DNA from: Dallia pectoralis
Lineage: Eukaryota; Chordata; Actinopteri; Esociformes; Umbridae
Assembly: GCA_029465975.1 (NCBI GenBank)
Contig: CM055745.1
Location: 15,020,812-15,084,811 of the forward strand
Reading direction: 5' to 3'
Length of the DNA: 64,000 nucleotides
Notes under the pieces: generated by a model
The model's input: only the letters and a program-made list of their open reading frames with translations
Database searches by the model: none
What the model was told of the DNA's origin: nothing
Made by a program: the position numbers and the translations under genes
Shown: one piece after another, positions 23,637 to 36,669 of the stretch
Layout: every line of letters begins with the position of its first letter
How positions within the stretch are numbered: position 1 is the first letter of the stretch

Positions 23637-23915
23637 ATCAGAATCAGAAAAGTGTTTATTCGCCATTGAATGTGTGAACAGACAAGGAATTTACTGTGGC
23701 AGGAAGGTGCTTACATGCAACATAAGAATAGGACAATATAAATTAAACTAAAGGGATGAGGGGGTAGAGGGATAGTATTTACCAAAAAAAAAAAAAAAAA
23801 AAAAACAATAAGATACCAAAAAACAACAGTGCAATAGAGCAAAAATGTAGTGCAAATCAGGCAATGTGCAAAAGGAGTGGGTCAGAGTTCGAGGCTTTTT
23901 ACCTGCTATTAATAC
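23637..23915 (+). repeat. Dispersed teleost repeat ('CAGAATCAGAAAAG' family), copy A
   Basis: Matches 39658-39972 across GAATGTGTGAACAGACAAGG, AATTTACT, GGTGCTTAC and CAACATAAGAATAG, in the same orientation. CAGAATCAGAAA followed by a TTTATT-like word is the familiar start of a teleost dispersed repeat, often assigned to a LINE 3' region. This copy contains a poly-A run of about 22 bases at 23783-23805. Confidence 0.7.
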
Positions 23916-26635
23916 TATTAACCAGCAGGTGCCCTCAGTAACAGTAAGTGCTGTCTAGACGAAGCATCAAGAAATTAATCTTTTAGCGAAGCAATGTGCT
24001 GAAAAACCTCGTTTGGCCAAAAATAATATATAATAATAAAATAAGTATAATACAATTATATAAATTGCACACAAACATACAATGTCAAATAACAAACAAT
24101 AACCAACAGGGACGTGGAGGAAAAGACTGAACAAAGTACACAGGCAAATCAGAAAACAAAACACAGGTGAGGAAGACCAGGAGAGGGATGTGACAACAAG
24201 CAAAAAGCCTCTAAACGTATCTTAAAAGGTTAAGCCAATTGGCTGATTAATCAGTGTTCATAATATTTCCATAACCGTCTAGCTAGGTGACAATGAATAG
24301 TAATGACCAAATAAAGTAGAAAGGCATGCTTTTAGCAGGCCAATTAATGTTTAATGAAATTAAGGCTAGTTATTGCACCTCTCAGATTCTCTATCTATTA
24401 CAATTACTGTTTAAAATGAACATGCTGGAAAGAAAGTAAACATTAGGAAATGCATTTTTTGAACAGCACAGATATAGCAATAACACTGCAATTATCTTTT
24501 GAAAGCATACAGTGTTGGCATAAGTCTAAACATACAAGTAACCACAACACCCATCTAATGTATTATTAAGTTATTCATTAATAATTGTTGTGTATCACCA
24601 AAAGTAGTACACACAAACAATAATACCTTAGAAATACTTGTGTCAATGAGTAATTCACCATAGTTTTTTGCGAACTGTGTCGTATCCACTTTGGTTGAGT
24701 CTCTTGTAACCCTTCTGTCAACGTTAAAATAAACGGTGGATCGATTAGATGACAGCATGCTGCAAATGCTTGAGCTGCCAGTATAAATCGTTGTCATCAA
24801 AGTCGTCGCCAGGGACCCGCTCCAGCAAAAACATGCTCGCCATTTCCGTGACGATGCGCTGGTGCATTTTCGCAGAGTGTTGCCATCGTTTGTGCTTTGT
24901 TAACTAAAGCAATGCTTGCTCAGATAGACAGGAGACAAAGAGAAGAGACATTAACATAGGCCTCCTAACAACTCCCTCCGCTCAAAAGCAAGAAAAAGGT
25001 CGCTTGCCATGAATTAATATTTAATGAAGCACCATTGAATTTGCATTAGAGCCTAATTTCTCATATATCATCGCGCCGCATCTCTGGTAATTGCCGCATC
25101 AGTCAACAATTTATTTATTAGTTATTTAGTGGTATTGTGTACTGAAGACTATACGACGATTGCAAGATGGAGGAACCAGCAATCTTAAACTTCTGTTTTT
25201 AATAACGTTGATGAAAGAAGGTTTGCAGATGCGCTTTGACATCGTACCATCTTTAACCAAGAGGTTATAGATATGTTTTGCGTTATAGCTGTTTGAACCA
25301 TTCATTACGACAATTGAACACACTTTGATTGACTTAAATGAAATGCAATATACAATGAATTGTACAGGGATTTTCAATTCCCACACAGCACAGGGATAAC
25401 GGCAAATACATGAATACCTAAATTATTGTATTCCAAAATGCGCTCAGTGTTGTAAATCTGCATATGTCTGTGTCCCTATTTTACCCACGGGTTCACTTTC
25501 CTTTTTCAACTTGACCCTGGTACCTAATACATTATAATAATAGATTAAAATTCGCCAAGGCAAGTGCACTCATTAGAAAATCAGAGCAGGTAATTAGTAG
25601 AAATAACAATGCCATATGTTAAGCAATTCGTGGCTGAGATCAAACTCTAAATCACTTCCCATTATGACTTGACCTCAGTGAATGCCATAAAGTCAACTTG
25701 AAAACACTAGCCAGGCTATTGGTGTGTGAAGAGATATTTGACTTCTAATAATAATAATAATTGTCTATTAAAGCCATTTTAATTGGGTCGTCTGTTTTTG
25801 TATCGCTGCAGTTCGTCTTTTACAAATCATCAAGCACCATTCCTTATTTCCCCAGATAGTTGAGTAGAATGACTGCATGCCCGTTTTCTTGCTGTTGCTT
25901 CCACCCTCCCGCATTTGTTTAATGAAGCGGTTACCTCACAGTGGACGCGAGGACACTTGCTCTATTGAGAACGAAGTCATCTCTCAGCTGAACATTGGCC
26001 CCGAAGGGGTGAACCTGCACGCGGTCGAGCATTGTTTTGGTCTCAAGGTCCTGTTTCGACTATGTGATCAGGTTGGGTTGGTGAGATGGAAACTTGGCAG
26101 CATCAGTAATCACTTTCAGGCTTCTAATATAAAAGCGAAGTGCTAATCTTTACGTATCCCCAGCTCATATCGGATCGGTCATAATTAAACTAGCTCGCTG
26201 ACAGGCGAGAGATTAAAGCCGGAAGAGCGATATGAGTCCAGCCTCACCTTCAGCAAAGGGCAGATTTCTGACGACTTGAGAATTCCCAGGTCTCCCATTG
26301 GATTGTATTTGAACTCACCCTGAAGAATAGTATGCTGATGTCAATGGGAGAAGGATGTAGCTCAGCCTGACCGAGTCTAAGTGTCTACGTATACTTGGTA
26401 ACCACTAGAGAACACTTTGCACAACATAATTAAGAAGATAACTTTTAGTTAGGGTGACTCTTGGTTTCTCTTGGGCTTGGTACAGCACACTGCGACGCAA
26501 GAGATTAAAGGTATACGAGAATGCAAACGTATTGATATACGTTTTGAGGAACTGATTTAAAATAAATGTTATTTTACTGATGGGTCATTTGACCCATGCA
26601 TGTTTTGAATGGGAGGGTGTTGCTGACACATAATG
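23916..26635. other. Intergenic, no gene recognised
   Basis: About 2.7 kb of mostly AT-rich DNA. The minus strand from about 24800 down to 24580 has an open frame that could end at a GT donor (ISK followed by GTATTA). The plus strand at 25877-26146 has an 89-codon frame. Neither shows a domain I recognise or a convincing exon pair, so neither is called a gene. Confidence 0.45.
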
Positions 26636-26835
26636 ACCAGCAGATGGCGCATCTTGTTCGTCTTTGCGCCAGAATGACCAGGATGTTGTAAAATGAAAAA
26701 GTAAAACGGAAAAAAGTTCAAGCCACCTTGCAAATGAATATAGATGACCTAAAAGTGTACACTATCATTTAATATGTGCACGTAGATATAGGCCTTTATG
26801 TTACCATATTATCACAGAGATGTTTATGTTTTTAA
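26636..26835 (-). repeat. Dispersed repeat, copy B (inverted)
   Basis: The reverse complement of this stretch parallels 14750-14940 over ACACTTTTAGG, TCTATATTCATT, CGCAAAGA and GAACAAGAT. It includes CCAGCAGATGGCG (26637-26649), so the CTCF-like motif listed separately lies at the edge of the repeat. Confidence 0.65.
26637..26650 (+). promoter_or_regulatory. CTCF-like motif
   Basis: CCAGCAGATGGCGC fits the vertebrate CTCF core CCASYAGRKGGC at all twelve positions. A single motif match is weak evidence, and its location at the end of a dispersed repeat may mean it spread by transposition. No occupancy can be inferred. Confidence 0.35.
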
Positions 26836-26840
26836 TTAAA

Positions 26841-27676
26841 AAATGTTTAAATGATAATCAATAGAGTTATATTGCCAAACTGATTAAGCGTTAGTTTGTA
26901 CGATAGATAGATAGGTATTTTTTAAAGGCAAAATGAACACTTCATTGTGTAAGGTACCGATAAACATCAAACAATGCCTGCCACATAAAGCCAGCCTGAA
27001 TGTGGGCATTTAGGGACCTTCCTGTTGACATCTCAGCCATGGTCCAACCTACGGATTCGTGAATTGTCGGTTTTTGACAGGCAGCTCAGCCTGAATTCAG
27101 AAAGCTTTCAATGGGGAAAATGAGATTAGCCTAGCCGTAGCAGTTGCCAATTGAGAGGTGCAGCATTTAGCCTACACTCCTCTCTCATTTTGGCCCATAT
27201 AACGCTTTCTCTATATGAAGCCCTACAGCAAATTGGGAGACCATCAAAAAGAAAGAGCTACTGTATTGTAGCTTGAGATCTGACGTGTTATAAAACCAGA
27301 AGACGGTCGACCGGAGCCACAAGGTGAAGCTACAGCAACGTCAACAGCCTCTGGGAAAAGACACAGAAAGATCAAAAGCCTACAGAAAGGCTTAGGGTGT
27401 ATCGCCATCATTTTCCAGCAGTCTCATTATTTTAATATGATAAACAGTATATGAAATCTTCAGTTTAGAAATGAAGACTTCTCTAGTGATTTCTGAATAT
27501 GTACATCAAATTGACGCAGAAACATATTTTCAAAATAGATCAATGACGTTGCCATGTTTGGCTCCATGTAATTATGCAAAACATGTTCTGCAAAGAGAAC
27601 CTGCAGCATTGAGCTTCGTACACACTCAATTATTGAGTTTTTCAACGATGAATACAATCAGATTTAAAAAAAACTA
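26841..27676. other. Intergenic, no gene recognised
   Basis: No coding region, RNA gene or mobile element recognised before the solo LTR. Confidence 0.5.
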
Positions 27677-27681
27677 ATAGC

Positions 27682-28060
27682 TGTAACGTGTGGTGATTGT
27701 TGGGTACTGCACCGTCTGGTTTCGGGTGTTCCACTTCCTGGTTTCTAGTTCACAGCTGGGTGTAATGTTGTCATTAGTTCGGGCTATAAAGGTTTTCTAG
27801 GAAGTCACCTCGGGGCTTATCATTGTTTGTTTCTACGTCACATTGGTTAGAGGTGAGTGTTATCTGGGGACAAACGTGTTGTGTGAATGTTTTATTATAA
27901 GACGCTATACGTGCACTATCATTTGCAGCTTGCACCAGTTAGTCCTTTTTCCGCCGTACTCGGTTTGTTTTATGTTCTGTTGTTGTTAATAAACATAATC
28001 GAAACGGATCTAAGACTCTGCACATGGCTTTCACCGCACTACGCCGCTCCATCCGTGAGA
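27682..28060 (+). mobile_element. Solo LTR (379 bp)
   Basis: Starts TGTAACG and ends CGTGAGA, a slightly decayed inverted terminal pair. A 5-bp duplication, ATAGC, flanks it exactly (27677-27681 and 28061-28065). A TATA-like CTATAAAG lies near 27784 and AATAAA near 27989, both consistent with plus orientation. No internal domain remains, as for a recombined LTR retrotransposon. The final dinucleotide GA instead of CA is probably a point change. Confidence 0.8.
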
Positions 28061-28065
28061 ATAGC

Positions 28066-30297
28066 TAAATCAGTGTTCCATTGAGGTGTATTTGTGTTTG
28101 GTCTGGTACTGTTTTATGAATTTGCTACATTGTGATGAATGTTTGTAATTCTGTTGAATGCCATTATAATTGGTTCATTTCCTGCCTCACTTTGGGGATT
28201 TCAATATTATGTGCAATTATAGTAGAGAGAAGGGGTACGCAACCCCAGCCTTTGTACCTTTCATCACCCCTTTCCATTCTTCCCACTCATACTAAGGCCA
28301 TTCTGTGATAGAAATAGATTTTTATCAAACTCTGGAGGCCAGAGTTTTTTTCTATTCAGTTGTGTGAATATATTATCTTTGCGCACAGCATAGCTTGATG
28401 TGACCTTAGGCTAGAACAGGACTACATTTTTATAAATGCTATACTCCAGCCCAAGACATAAGGGGCTTGGGGCGGGGTATTTCAATCTCTATATTCAAGG
28501 TCGTTTTGGCAAGTAGATAGTGGATGGGTAATTTTCAATTCCAAATAGTGCTTGGAATGTCATGGGACAATCATATCTACTACATTAGTGCCTTTTTTTA
28601 ACAAATTTGTTTTTTTTTAACCCAGACACAGAAGAAAACAGATGAATAACAAATACTTTCCATCAATAATCACTCTGAGCCCAGATCCTGGAATTGAAAG
28701 ATAAAACAGTCCTTCCTCTTAACATTTGTTAAAATACTTTGATATGTGTCACATAACCTAAAAGCTGTGCATTTGCATTTAATCCCACCCAATTTCTTCC
28801 TTATGAAATACTGACGTTATAAATATAAAATTCTGTACAACCTACAACTTTACTTAAAGAGCTTGGTTTTACCATGGCTAATTTGTAGAGTATCCAGCTC
28901 ACTGAACGCTGATGAGGAGTGACTTCAGCTATATGAGAGGTCATCACTGGAGGTCAGGGCCACATGACTCAGGGTCGTACGGAGACGGCACCAATTACAG
29001 CACTGAATAGCTGTCCAAACAATCGCCTGTGGGACCTGAAATACCCGAGGCCACACACAGACCAAGCATGGGAGGAGAGAGAGGGCTTTCTGGCTCAATT
29101 AACACAGTCAGGTGACTTTTGCATGTACACACACCAAACACATGCAAACAGCACAATGTTCACAGTACTCAAGCTAAGTAGTACACAATTTACTATCCTT
29201 GTGGGGACTAATTAATTAATGGCATTTAAATCCTATGTAATTCCTTCCCTCTGTCCAACATTGAACCTTAACAACAACAAAAAACACATTTTAAGTTTTT
29301 ATTGTTAAGGAACTCGACCATGCAAGGAAGCCTGCGAATGTATCAGTCACAGATCTGAATCTAACTAAAGATTACAAAATTAGGAGTGTGTGTGTAACGT
29401 ATACAAAAATACGAATTGCCTCCCTTATAAGTAAGGTCCATGTAACTAGGTAGTAGTACTAGTGATGTTTCTGTTTTGTTTACATCTGGAGTTGTAACAG
29501 AGAAAGGCCCCACAAAAGCCATAATATGAAATATGTCATGGAATGTGGACATTATATGCTGAAATAAGCCATTTAATAATGAAATATGCCAGGAAATTAT
29601 GAAAAAGGCTGTTATGAAGAAAATAAAAAGATGAGGAAATACAAGGTATCATTAGGAAATATTATACCACTTATTTATAAAGGGGCCTTATAAAAAGATC
29701 TGTTATTAATGTGCCACTAAAAATAATATATATAATTCTTCATATATTTATTCATTTAATTTTTAATAATTTGGTCCTCCATAGGATACCACATAACATA
29801 CTTATATATATATATACGCATCAACGCAGAAAGATATTTTGCACAAGGGGTGCTGTTGATGCCTTGAGTGTGTGTGGGTTATTGATCACGAGATGTGACC
29901 ATCTGCCATAGTGCCAGACTTGCGTCTCACAGAAAAACAGGACAGAAGACACACACTCATTGGTCGTAATGACACGTGTCTTAATCATGGCGGAATATCG
30001 TGCTTATCAATACAGCAAAGAAGCTAAATGTGACTACTGAATTCTCATCTGAGGGTGCTGTGGCTACGACTGGGGGCTGCACCACCCCTACGTCCCAAGG
30101 ATATCTATAAATACATATATTTTTGTGTCCCTGTGTTTGTGTTCCCTAAGCACAACATCCTCTCAATTTATTTGGGCTTACATATGGCTGAGAGCAGGAG
30201 TTGTTTCAAACAAATCACAATTCCAGGGTGGATTAAGTACACATTTAAAGCAAAATGTATTGGACACATACACAGTTTGTCAATTTTTCTGCTACAG
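28066..30297. other. Intergenic, no gene recognised
   Basis: About 2.2 kb without a supported gene. A few 60-83-codon frames occur at the density expected by chance. A TA tract lies near 29803-29815. Confidence 0.5.
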
Positions 30298-30440
30298 GGT
30301 GTAGCAAAATATTGTGCTTTAGTGCTAGTTCTTCCGCTAGTTCCAATAGTGCATCCTACATGAAAAGAAAAATGCTTGGTGATTTAGTGCAGATGAAGCC
30401 AAGTGCAGAGCCAGATATCACGTTCTGGTCGTTGTATTAA
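30298..30440 (+). other. Candidate 3'-terminal exon, unrecognised product
   Basis: A pyrimidine-rich acceptor (TTTTTCTGCTACAG, ending 30297) is followed by an open frame rich in serine (SASSSASSNSAS) that ends in ITFWSLY and TAA at 30438-30440. Two overlapping AATAAA signals follow at once (30441 and 30448). That arrangement suits a last exon, either host or transposon. I recognise no domain and see no matching upstream exon. Without transcript support it remains speculative. Confidence 0.25.
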
Positions 30441-30511
30441 AATAAACAATAAAACACACTGAACGGTAAACATATACCGATTTGGAAAATGAAGTTTGCT
30501 CAACAAACAAC

Positions 30512-33500
30512 CAGGGTCCAGGGTATACGCTGGTATACGGCGTATACCTACTTATTTTTCAATCAGCATTGCGTATACCCACTTCTAAATCCCCCCTGAC
30601 GCGCACCATTCAGTAATATCTGTGAGCCAGATTGCCCATGTTTTCCTCAAGGATAGTGAAGCCATGACCCACCCTCCTCTGCCTCTATGTGGCTGGTACT
30701 CGCTGCTTTCACTGATTAGATTGGTTAACTTTAGGCATGACATGAGGACTGATGAGCCAATCAGAGGCAGAGTAGGGCGGGTCATGCCGAGGAAAATATC
30801 GCTAATACCTCAGGTGCCAGTGAAAAAAAAAAAAAACTCAGGTCCCACTTGACTACGATAACTGCAGCAGACCAAAAAACAGATGAAGAAATAACACAAG
30901 CGGCGGTGTGACACCCCAGTTGATGGAAGACATCATTCTGAGGTAAGTTTTAAGGTGGTTTCCAAATGAATCATTATTTTTAAACTACTGGCAAATTGCC
31001 AGTGGCAATATGACTGCACATTTAGAGAAGAGATTTTGCCACCAATAGTTCGACTAACGTTATGAAGCTAGCTACGCAGATTGGGATAATCTGGGGAAAC
31101 CGGGTCATTGTTGGTTTAATCAACCCAGTTCATAAGAATTTCATACCAGACTAATGAAACTGATTATCTCAATGTCTATGAAGATGGTTTATTATTGTAA
31201 AGGTCTAAATTATAACGTTAGCCAAGTTACTTAGCCCTAACTAACCTATATGATCTACTTCAATAGTAGCTAGGCTGGTAGTTGATTTTTAAGTAAGTTA
31301 AAACACAAGAATGGTGACAAATAGTTTAAGATTCAGCCTAAAACAATATTGAGGTCTAATCAGGCTGTCTTATTTTGTATAGGGACAGATAACAATAAAA
31401 AGGAAGGGAGATATTGCTGACTTTTTTGTAAAGAGGCACAAATCAGGCCCAGATCAGGCCCAAGCAGACCCCACCCCTGAAACCAGCAGCCCTAGTGGCA
31501 GCTCTCAACCGCTAATCTCCACTCACTAATCTCCTGTATGCTTCAGCTTTACTTGCTGAAAATATTTCCACTTGGTTATGCAGTGTGTGACAGGGAGATG
31601 CATAATTATTTTTGTTGTTTCTGTAGACATCAATAATGACTGGCCAGACCTGTGGAGTGCTAAACAAACAGAAGACTTCATATCCAAGAACCCCTGGTTG
31701 GGATCCAAAAACAACAAATTGGGTAAGTTTAGGTAGATTGCTAGTTTGGGTAACTTCTGAAACAGTGGGCACAGATAACTGTGTGTGTAAAGGATGTCGT
31801 GGAAATTTAGACTTTAATAGCTGAATTCGGACTTAAAGTAAGACGCACGAGAGTATGTTACAGTTTGACACTTTTAACAGGTTTAATTGCAATTAAGAAA
31901 CCATTTCTCAAATACAGGTTTAAGCTTTTGCATTGATCAGATCAATCCCTATAGCAAGCTTAAAGAATAGGGTTGAGGAAAGCCTTCATCAGACAACAGG
32001 ACAATAACCTGTGCTGGATCAGACTGACCCGATGAGAAGAACTTCTGCAGGGGTATTTAAAGGAATGAAGTTACGCACACTCATTTACACACAGTATTGA
32101 TGGAAGACAGATGAGGTCCTTAGAAGTATGCAGGACAGTTTGATTTGCACAAGGGGGATGTCAAAACCTGACCCCTGTGCCTCAAGCAGTATGAGTGGAG
32201 ACCAAATGTGTTCATCAGATAACCACCAGGTCATTGCCTCAGGAACTTAAGGAGGAGGTCAGCAATCTTTGTTGTTCTTAACAGACAAAGGCCCATACAA
32301 TTCCTAACAGCCAAGCCGGCACCGCAAAGTTACTTAGTGACACCTATTTCCTCCCCAGGACCTTTCTTGAGGTCAATAGGTCAATAGACATGTGTCCCCT
32401 ATCATGAAACTTAATTCCAGTGGAACAGAAGGTTTATCCTAAACATTCTTTCCTCTGTGCCTTTTGGCCTAAACAACATCTATAAGACTTACATGTTAAT
32501 AAACTTCTTGAGTGATCATAAAATTCCATAACAAGGACCATGCACACGTACAGCTGTGGATACAGGAGTAGTTACATTGTTTGTTTATGCTTCGCAGGAT
32601 GTCTGGTCTGTAGCAGTGTGAACTCCATTGGGATCGACAAGGACCATGGTGTATCGCTCTCAAGAGAATGGATGGACTTTGAAATTCAAGTGTCTGGCCA
32701 GGGAAGTAGAACAACAAGTTTGTCAGTCTTGAGAAATAAGGTGAGGAAACATGCGTTGTCCAAGGCCCACACTCAGGCTGTGAAGGTGGCAGAGCAACAG
32801 AAAGAAGCTGCCATTGAGAAGGGAGTGGAGACTATGCCTGAGCCTACATGAAGGAAACTGAAGCTGTGTTTAGAACAGCCTACCATCTGGCCAAAAAGAA
32901 CCGACCCTTTTCTGACCATGAGAGCCTCATTGAGCTGCAGGAACTGAATGGTGTAAAAATGGGCTCAATACTTCATTCACGTTACAGTGCAACACAAATA
33001 ATACAACATGTTGCTAGTGAGATGCAGAGCAAAATCATCAGTAGCATTATAGCATCATCCAGTAAGTTAGCTGTCCTAATTGACGAGGCATCTTCTTGAA
33101 GTCACAAAGCTGTCATGACAGTTTCTATTAAAGCATCAATTCAAGAAGAAAGCCCTATTCCTGGAACTTGTTGAACTGGAAAATCAGGGAGCAGATGGCA
33201 TAGCACAGGCGTTACTCACCTGTTTAACTAATGCTGGCTTTACAGAAGAGTGGCTTCATGAAAACTGGGTAACATTTGTATCTGATGGAGCCAGTGTCAT
33301 GCTAGGAAAGAAGTCAGGAGTAGCAACCAGACTGACTTCGAGATTCCCAAAGCTTTTTGTATGGCACTGCATGAACCATAGACTTCAACTTGCTCTGTCA
33401 GATGCAGTTGATGAGGTAAACTCTGTCAATCACTTTAAAACTTTTATCCAGAAGCTATACTCTCTGTATAGTGTGTCAAACTAAAATGAACGTGAACTTG

Positions 33501-35109
33501 TAAATGCAGCAGCTGAAGTAGGCTCACAACGTCTTCGCATTGGCAGAATCTTGGATGTACGCTGGGTGGCCAGTAGCTTTCAGACTGTTCGTGCTGTTTG
33601 GACATCCCTGGGAGCTCTTGTGCAGCACTTTAAGAATGCTTGCAGTGATGAGATGAGGTCCACCAAAGAGAGGCAGATGTACAGAGGTTTGTTAGACCGT
33701 GTTCAAAGTCCAGAATTAATTTGTGACCTTGGCCTCATGTACGCCACTCTCCATAAACTAAGTCTCCTGTCACAGGAGCTTCAGTCTCGTTCTATAACTC
33801 TCCACAGAGCAGAGCATCTGCTGAAACGCTCAATCAGAGTGATCCAGTCATTCAAAGAGAGTCCAGGTGAGAAATATAGTGAGGCTTTAGAAGCAAAACA
33901 GACTGGGGAGTATCGGTCTATAGCCCTGAAAACAATTGCAAAGCTGAAGTCTATCAATCCAGGCCAGTTCTTACAAAGCCTTGTGAAAAATCTGGTGAAA
34001 CGCTTGTCTTTTGAAGATGAGACTATCATAGACCTCAGCATCCTTGATCAGAGTAAATGGCCATGAAAGCCCAGCATCCGCCATGGTGAACAACAAGTTA
34101 AGCGACTGTGCAAGCGATTTAACTTGTGCACAGACCAAGCACTGAATGGGATGCGGGACCTACTGGAAGAGCCCAGTAGTGAGCCGAAGGATCTAAAACC
34201 TCTTATGAACTGTATAAAAACATTCCCTGTCAGTACAGCAGAGTGTGAGAGGAATTTTAGTCTTACGAACAATATAAGCTCAGACAAGAGGGCTGTCCTT
34301 TTGATCTCAAACATATCATACTTGATGATAATTAATATCAACGGCCCACCAACTTCCAAGTTTGATCCTAGAAAATATACAAGGACCTGGTTGAAGAGCC
34401 ATCGTGCTACCTCTTCTCTGCGTTCTAGACAGTGCAGTGTGAAAGCTCCTGCAGAAAGCAAATTTGTCTGGAATATACTGTAGTATGAGCAAAGGTCAGA
34501 AACCCAGTGCTGGGTTGAGAGAGTATATCACTGTTGATGTGTTGTTAATGCATATATTTTTGTTAATTGTTAACTAAATATTGTTGTAACATATTTTTTT
34601 GTTGAATGATTTACCGGTAAATGAACATGTTCAAAACAAAGAATTAATTCAAAAAATGATGATATTCAATATTTGTAGCGATATTTATATATATCTAATG
34701 AAGTATTCTATAAAAATAGTGTTCAGCTATTGAAAACCAAATAATTTCAATTTTATGACAGTGCACTTTTAAGTTAATCTGATTGGTTTTGATGTTTGGA
34801 AGAGAATGATTTGTGTTTTATTTAAGATGAAATATGAACAAGGATGCATTGTCAACTTCAGATTTAAAGTATTTTATTTAAATAAATGTGCAAAAGATAA
34901 TCGAAACACCATGTTTGCCTCATGATAAATACATTTTACATTCATCCAGGCTGCTTGTGTGACCAGTAGTAACTACAAACTGCTCCTAATCAAGTCATGA
35001 TTATTTGATAATAGTGAGCAAGTAGAAATGACAGATTTTTTCTGGACTACTTAAAAAAAAGTTGAAAACTGAGAGTATACCCACTTCTCCAGGGACCACT
35101 ACACCACTG
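30512..35109 (+). mobile_element. Decayed hAT element, KIAA1586-like type (about 4.6 kb)
   Basis: The right end, complement of CAGTGGTGTAGTGGTCCCTG, followed inward by AGAAGTGGGTATAC, is a typical hAT terminus for this group. The left end reads CAGGGTCCAGGGTATACGCT and looks like the same TIR with an internal loss. The GTATAC-rich subterminal DNA is shared by both ends. No clear 8-bp target duplication is visible. Inside is a multi-exon transposase pseudogene on the plus strand (31389-34483). The size suggests a full-length, long-inactive copy. Confidence 0.75.
31389..34483 (+). pseudogene. hAT transposase pseudogene (KIAA1586-like), three exons
   Basis: Exon 1 (about 31389-31529) encodes IKRKGDIADFFVKRHKSG, the basic 'DFF' start usual in this family. 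Exon 2 (31627-31722) encodes DWPDLWSAKQ...KNPWLGSKNN and ends at a GTAAGT donor. Exon 3 starts after TTCGCAG at 32598 and continues in frame with CLVCSS, the zinc-finger region. Later landmarks are LIDEASS, FVSDGASVMLG, LFVWHCMNHRLQL, ILDVRWVASS and, near 34230-34300, the dimerisation segment with STAECERNFS. It is broken by stops near 33098, 33482 and 34064 and by a frameshift near 33163, so no functional transposase can be made. The roughly 875-bp intron holds nothing I recognise. Confidence 0.85.
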
Positions 35110-35539
35110 GACTACACTATCAAAACAGTGATATGGTACCTCAAACAACACTCATGTACATACACTTAACTTAATGAGAAGCAAACTACAAACAAATCCA
35201 CAATCTTGAAGAGCCCTACTAATTTATCGAACCAAAACTGTTGAGCATTATCGAAACAACCAAAACAAAATGTGGGCCAACTGAAATACACCACAGAGTG
35301 GGGACCTCAACAATAATAGGCATTATTCTGAAGAATACTGGACAATAAACAATTGAGGCTTTTATATTAATTACACACTACTATTCTCTACTAGCTACTT
35401 TAAACCTGTAAAATCTCATCCCAGACTGTGAAGCAGTAGAGTAAATGAAATCGAAAACTTGTTATGAACAATAATATAATAAAAATGATTTGCTGTTAAC
35501 AGCTCTGTACTATCAATGTATGTCTCAATCATCCATCAA
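35110..35539. other. Intergenic, no gene recognised
   Basis: AT-rich flank between two element fossils. Nothing recognised. Confidence 0.5.
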
Positions 35540-36500
35540 GAACAATAGATAGCTTTTATAAGGCCAATTGAGAACAAATTCTCATTTGCAACAGCGACCT
35601 GGCCAAGATAGAGCAAAAACGCGCAAGACAACATACATACAATAAATACACAGAATACAAATAGCGGTGGGATTCTACATGGTAAAACAGAATCAAGTAG
35701 AGAGTCAATGTACAGATAATACAGATGTATACATTGTGCTATATATATATATACACTTGCTTGCGAAAATGGAATAATTCAAATAATGTAAAAAGGCAAT
35801 TTGGCATGGCACAAAGTAAAAGAGGTGTGCATAAAAACCAGATGACAGTTAGCATGTACAGTGATCGAACCTTAAGTTCCGACAGAAGTAGTTTAATGTG
35901 TAGTTCTTATGCGTAAATATTGCAGTGGTATGGGGCATTGGTAACAAAACATATAACACTGTGATAAACCAAATATTTTTTTTTCAGGAGATAGTTTGAG
36001 GCAGGTCTATAAATGACATCACCAGAATCAAACATAATTATGTCTTCTTCACTGAGGCAAGTTTAGCAGCATGAGTGAAGGAGGACCTGTTGCAAAATAG
36101 GAAACCGATTCTGGACTTAATTTTAGATTAGAGTTTATGGGGCTGGAAGGAGAAAGAGCTGTCTAACAAGACACCTAGGTAATTGTACGTATCCACCTAT
36201 TCTAATTTAGACTCATCTAGCGTGGCGATGCGTGTTAGACAGGCAGGTGATGGCAGTGATCGGTTGAAAAGCATGCACTTAATTTAACAAGAGTTTAGTG
36301 GTAACTGGACGTTTTGGAAGGAATGCGGAATGGCATTAAAACTCCCTTAGAGAAAGCACAGTATATTATGAAGGTCCGGATGCATACAGAATGGCATCAT
36401 CTGCATAGAGATCTGAGAGTCCCCAACAGCAAGAGTGCCATTGTTAATGTAGAGAGAAAATATTTCAGAATATGAGAGAGAGTTGAACATACACATTTGT
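35540..36500 (-). mobile_element. Non-LTR retrotransposon remnant (L2/CR1-like), 3' part
   Basis: On the minus strand, near 36480-36370, a decayed reverse transcriptase shows FSLYIN followed, after a frameshift, by DLYADDAILYAS, containing the YADD catalytic box of L2/CR1-type LINEs. The low-coordinate end (about 35555-35615) is the complement of the widespread teleost LINE tail CAATTGAGAACAAATTCTC...GCGACCTGGCCAAGATA, so the fragment covers the 3' part of one element. There are many stops and no open frame. The exact clade is uncertain. Confidence 0.7.
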
Positions 36501-36669
36501 ATAGGGGGTAGCAATAATATTAGCCGATAATTTTAGGAAAGAAGGGTCCAGATTATCCAGTCTGGCTGATTTACTGAGTCCAGATTTTGCAACTCAGTAC
36601 GTCGGGTGTCTGGATTGGGCTAAAGGAGAAGTTTGGGGAATGTGCTGCCGAATCTCCTCCCCCAGAACA

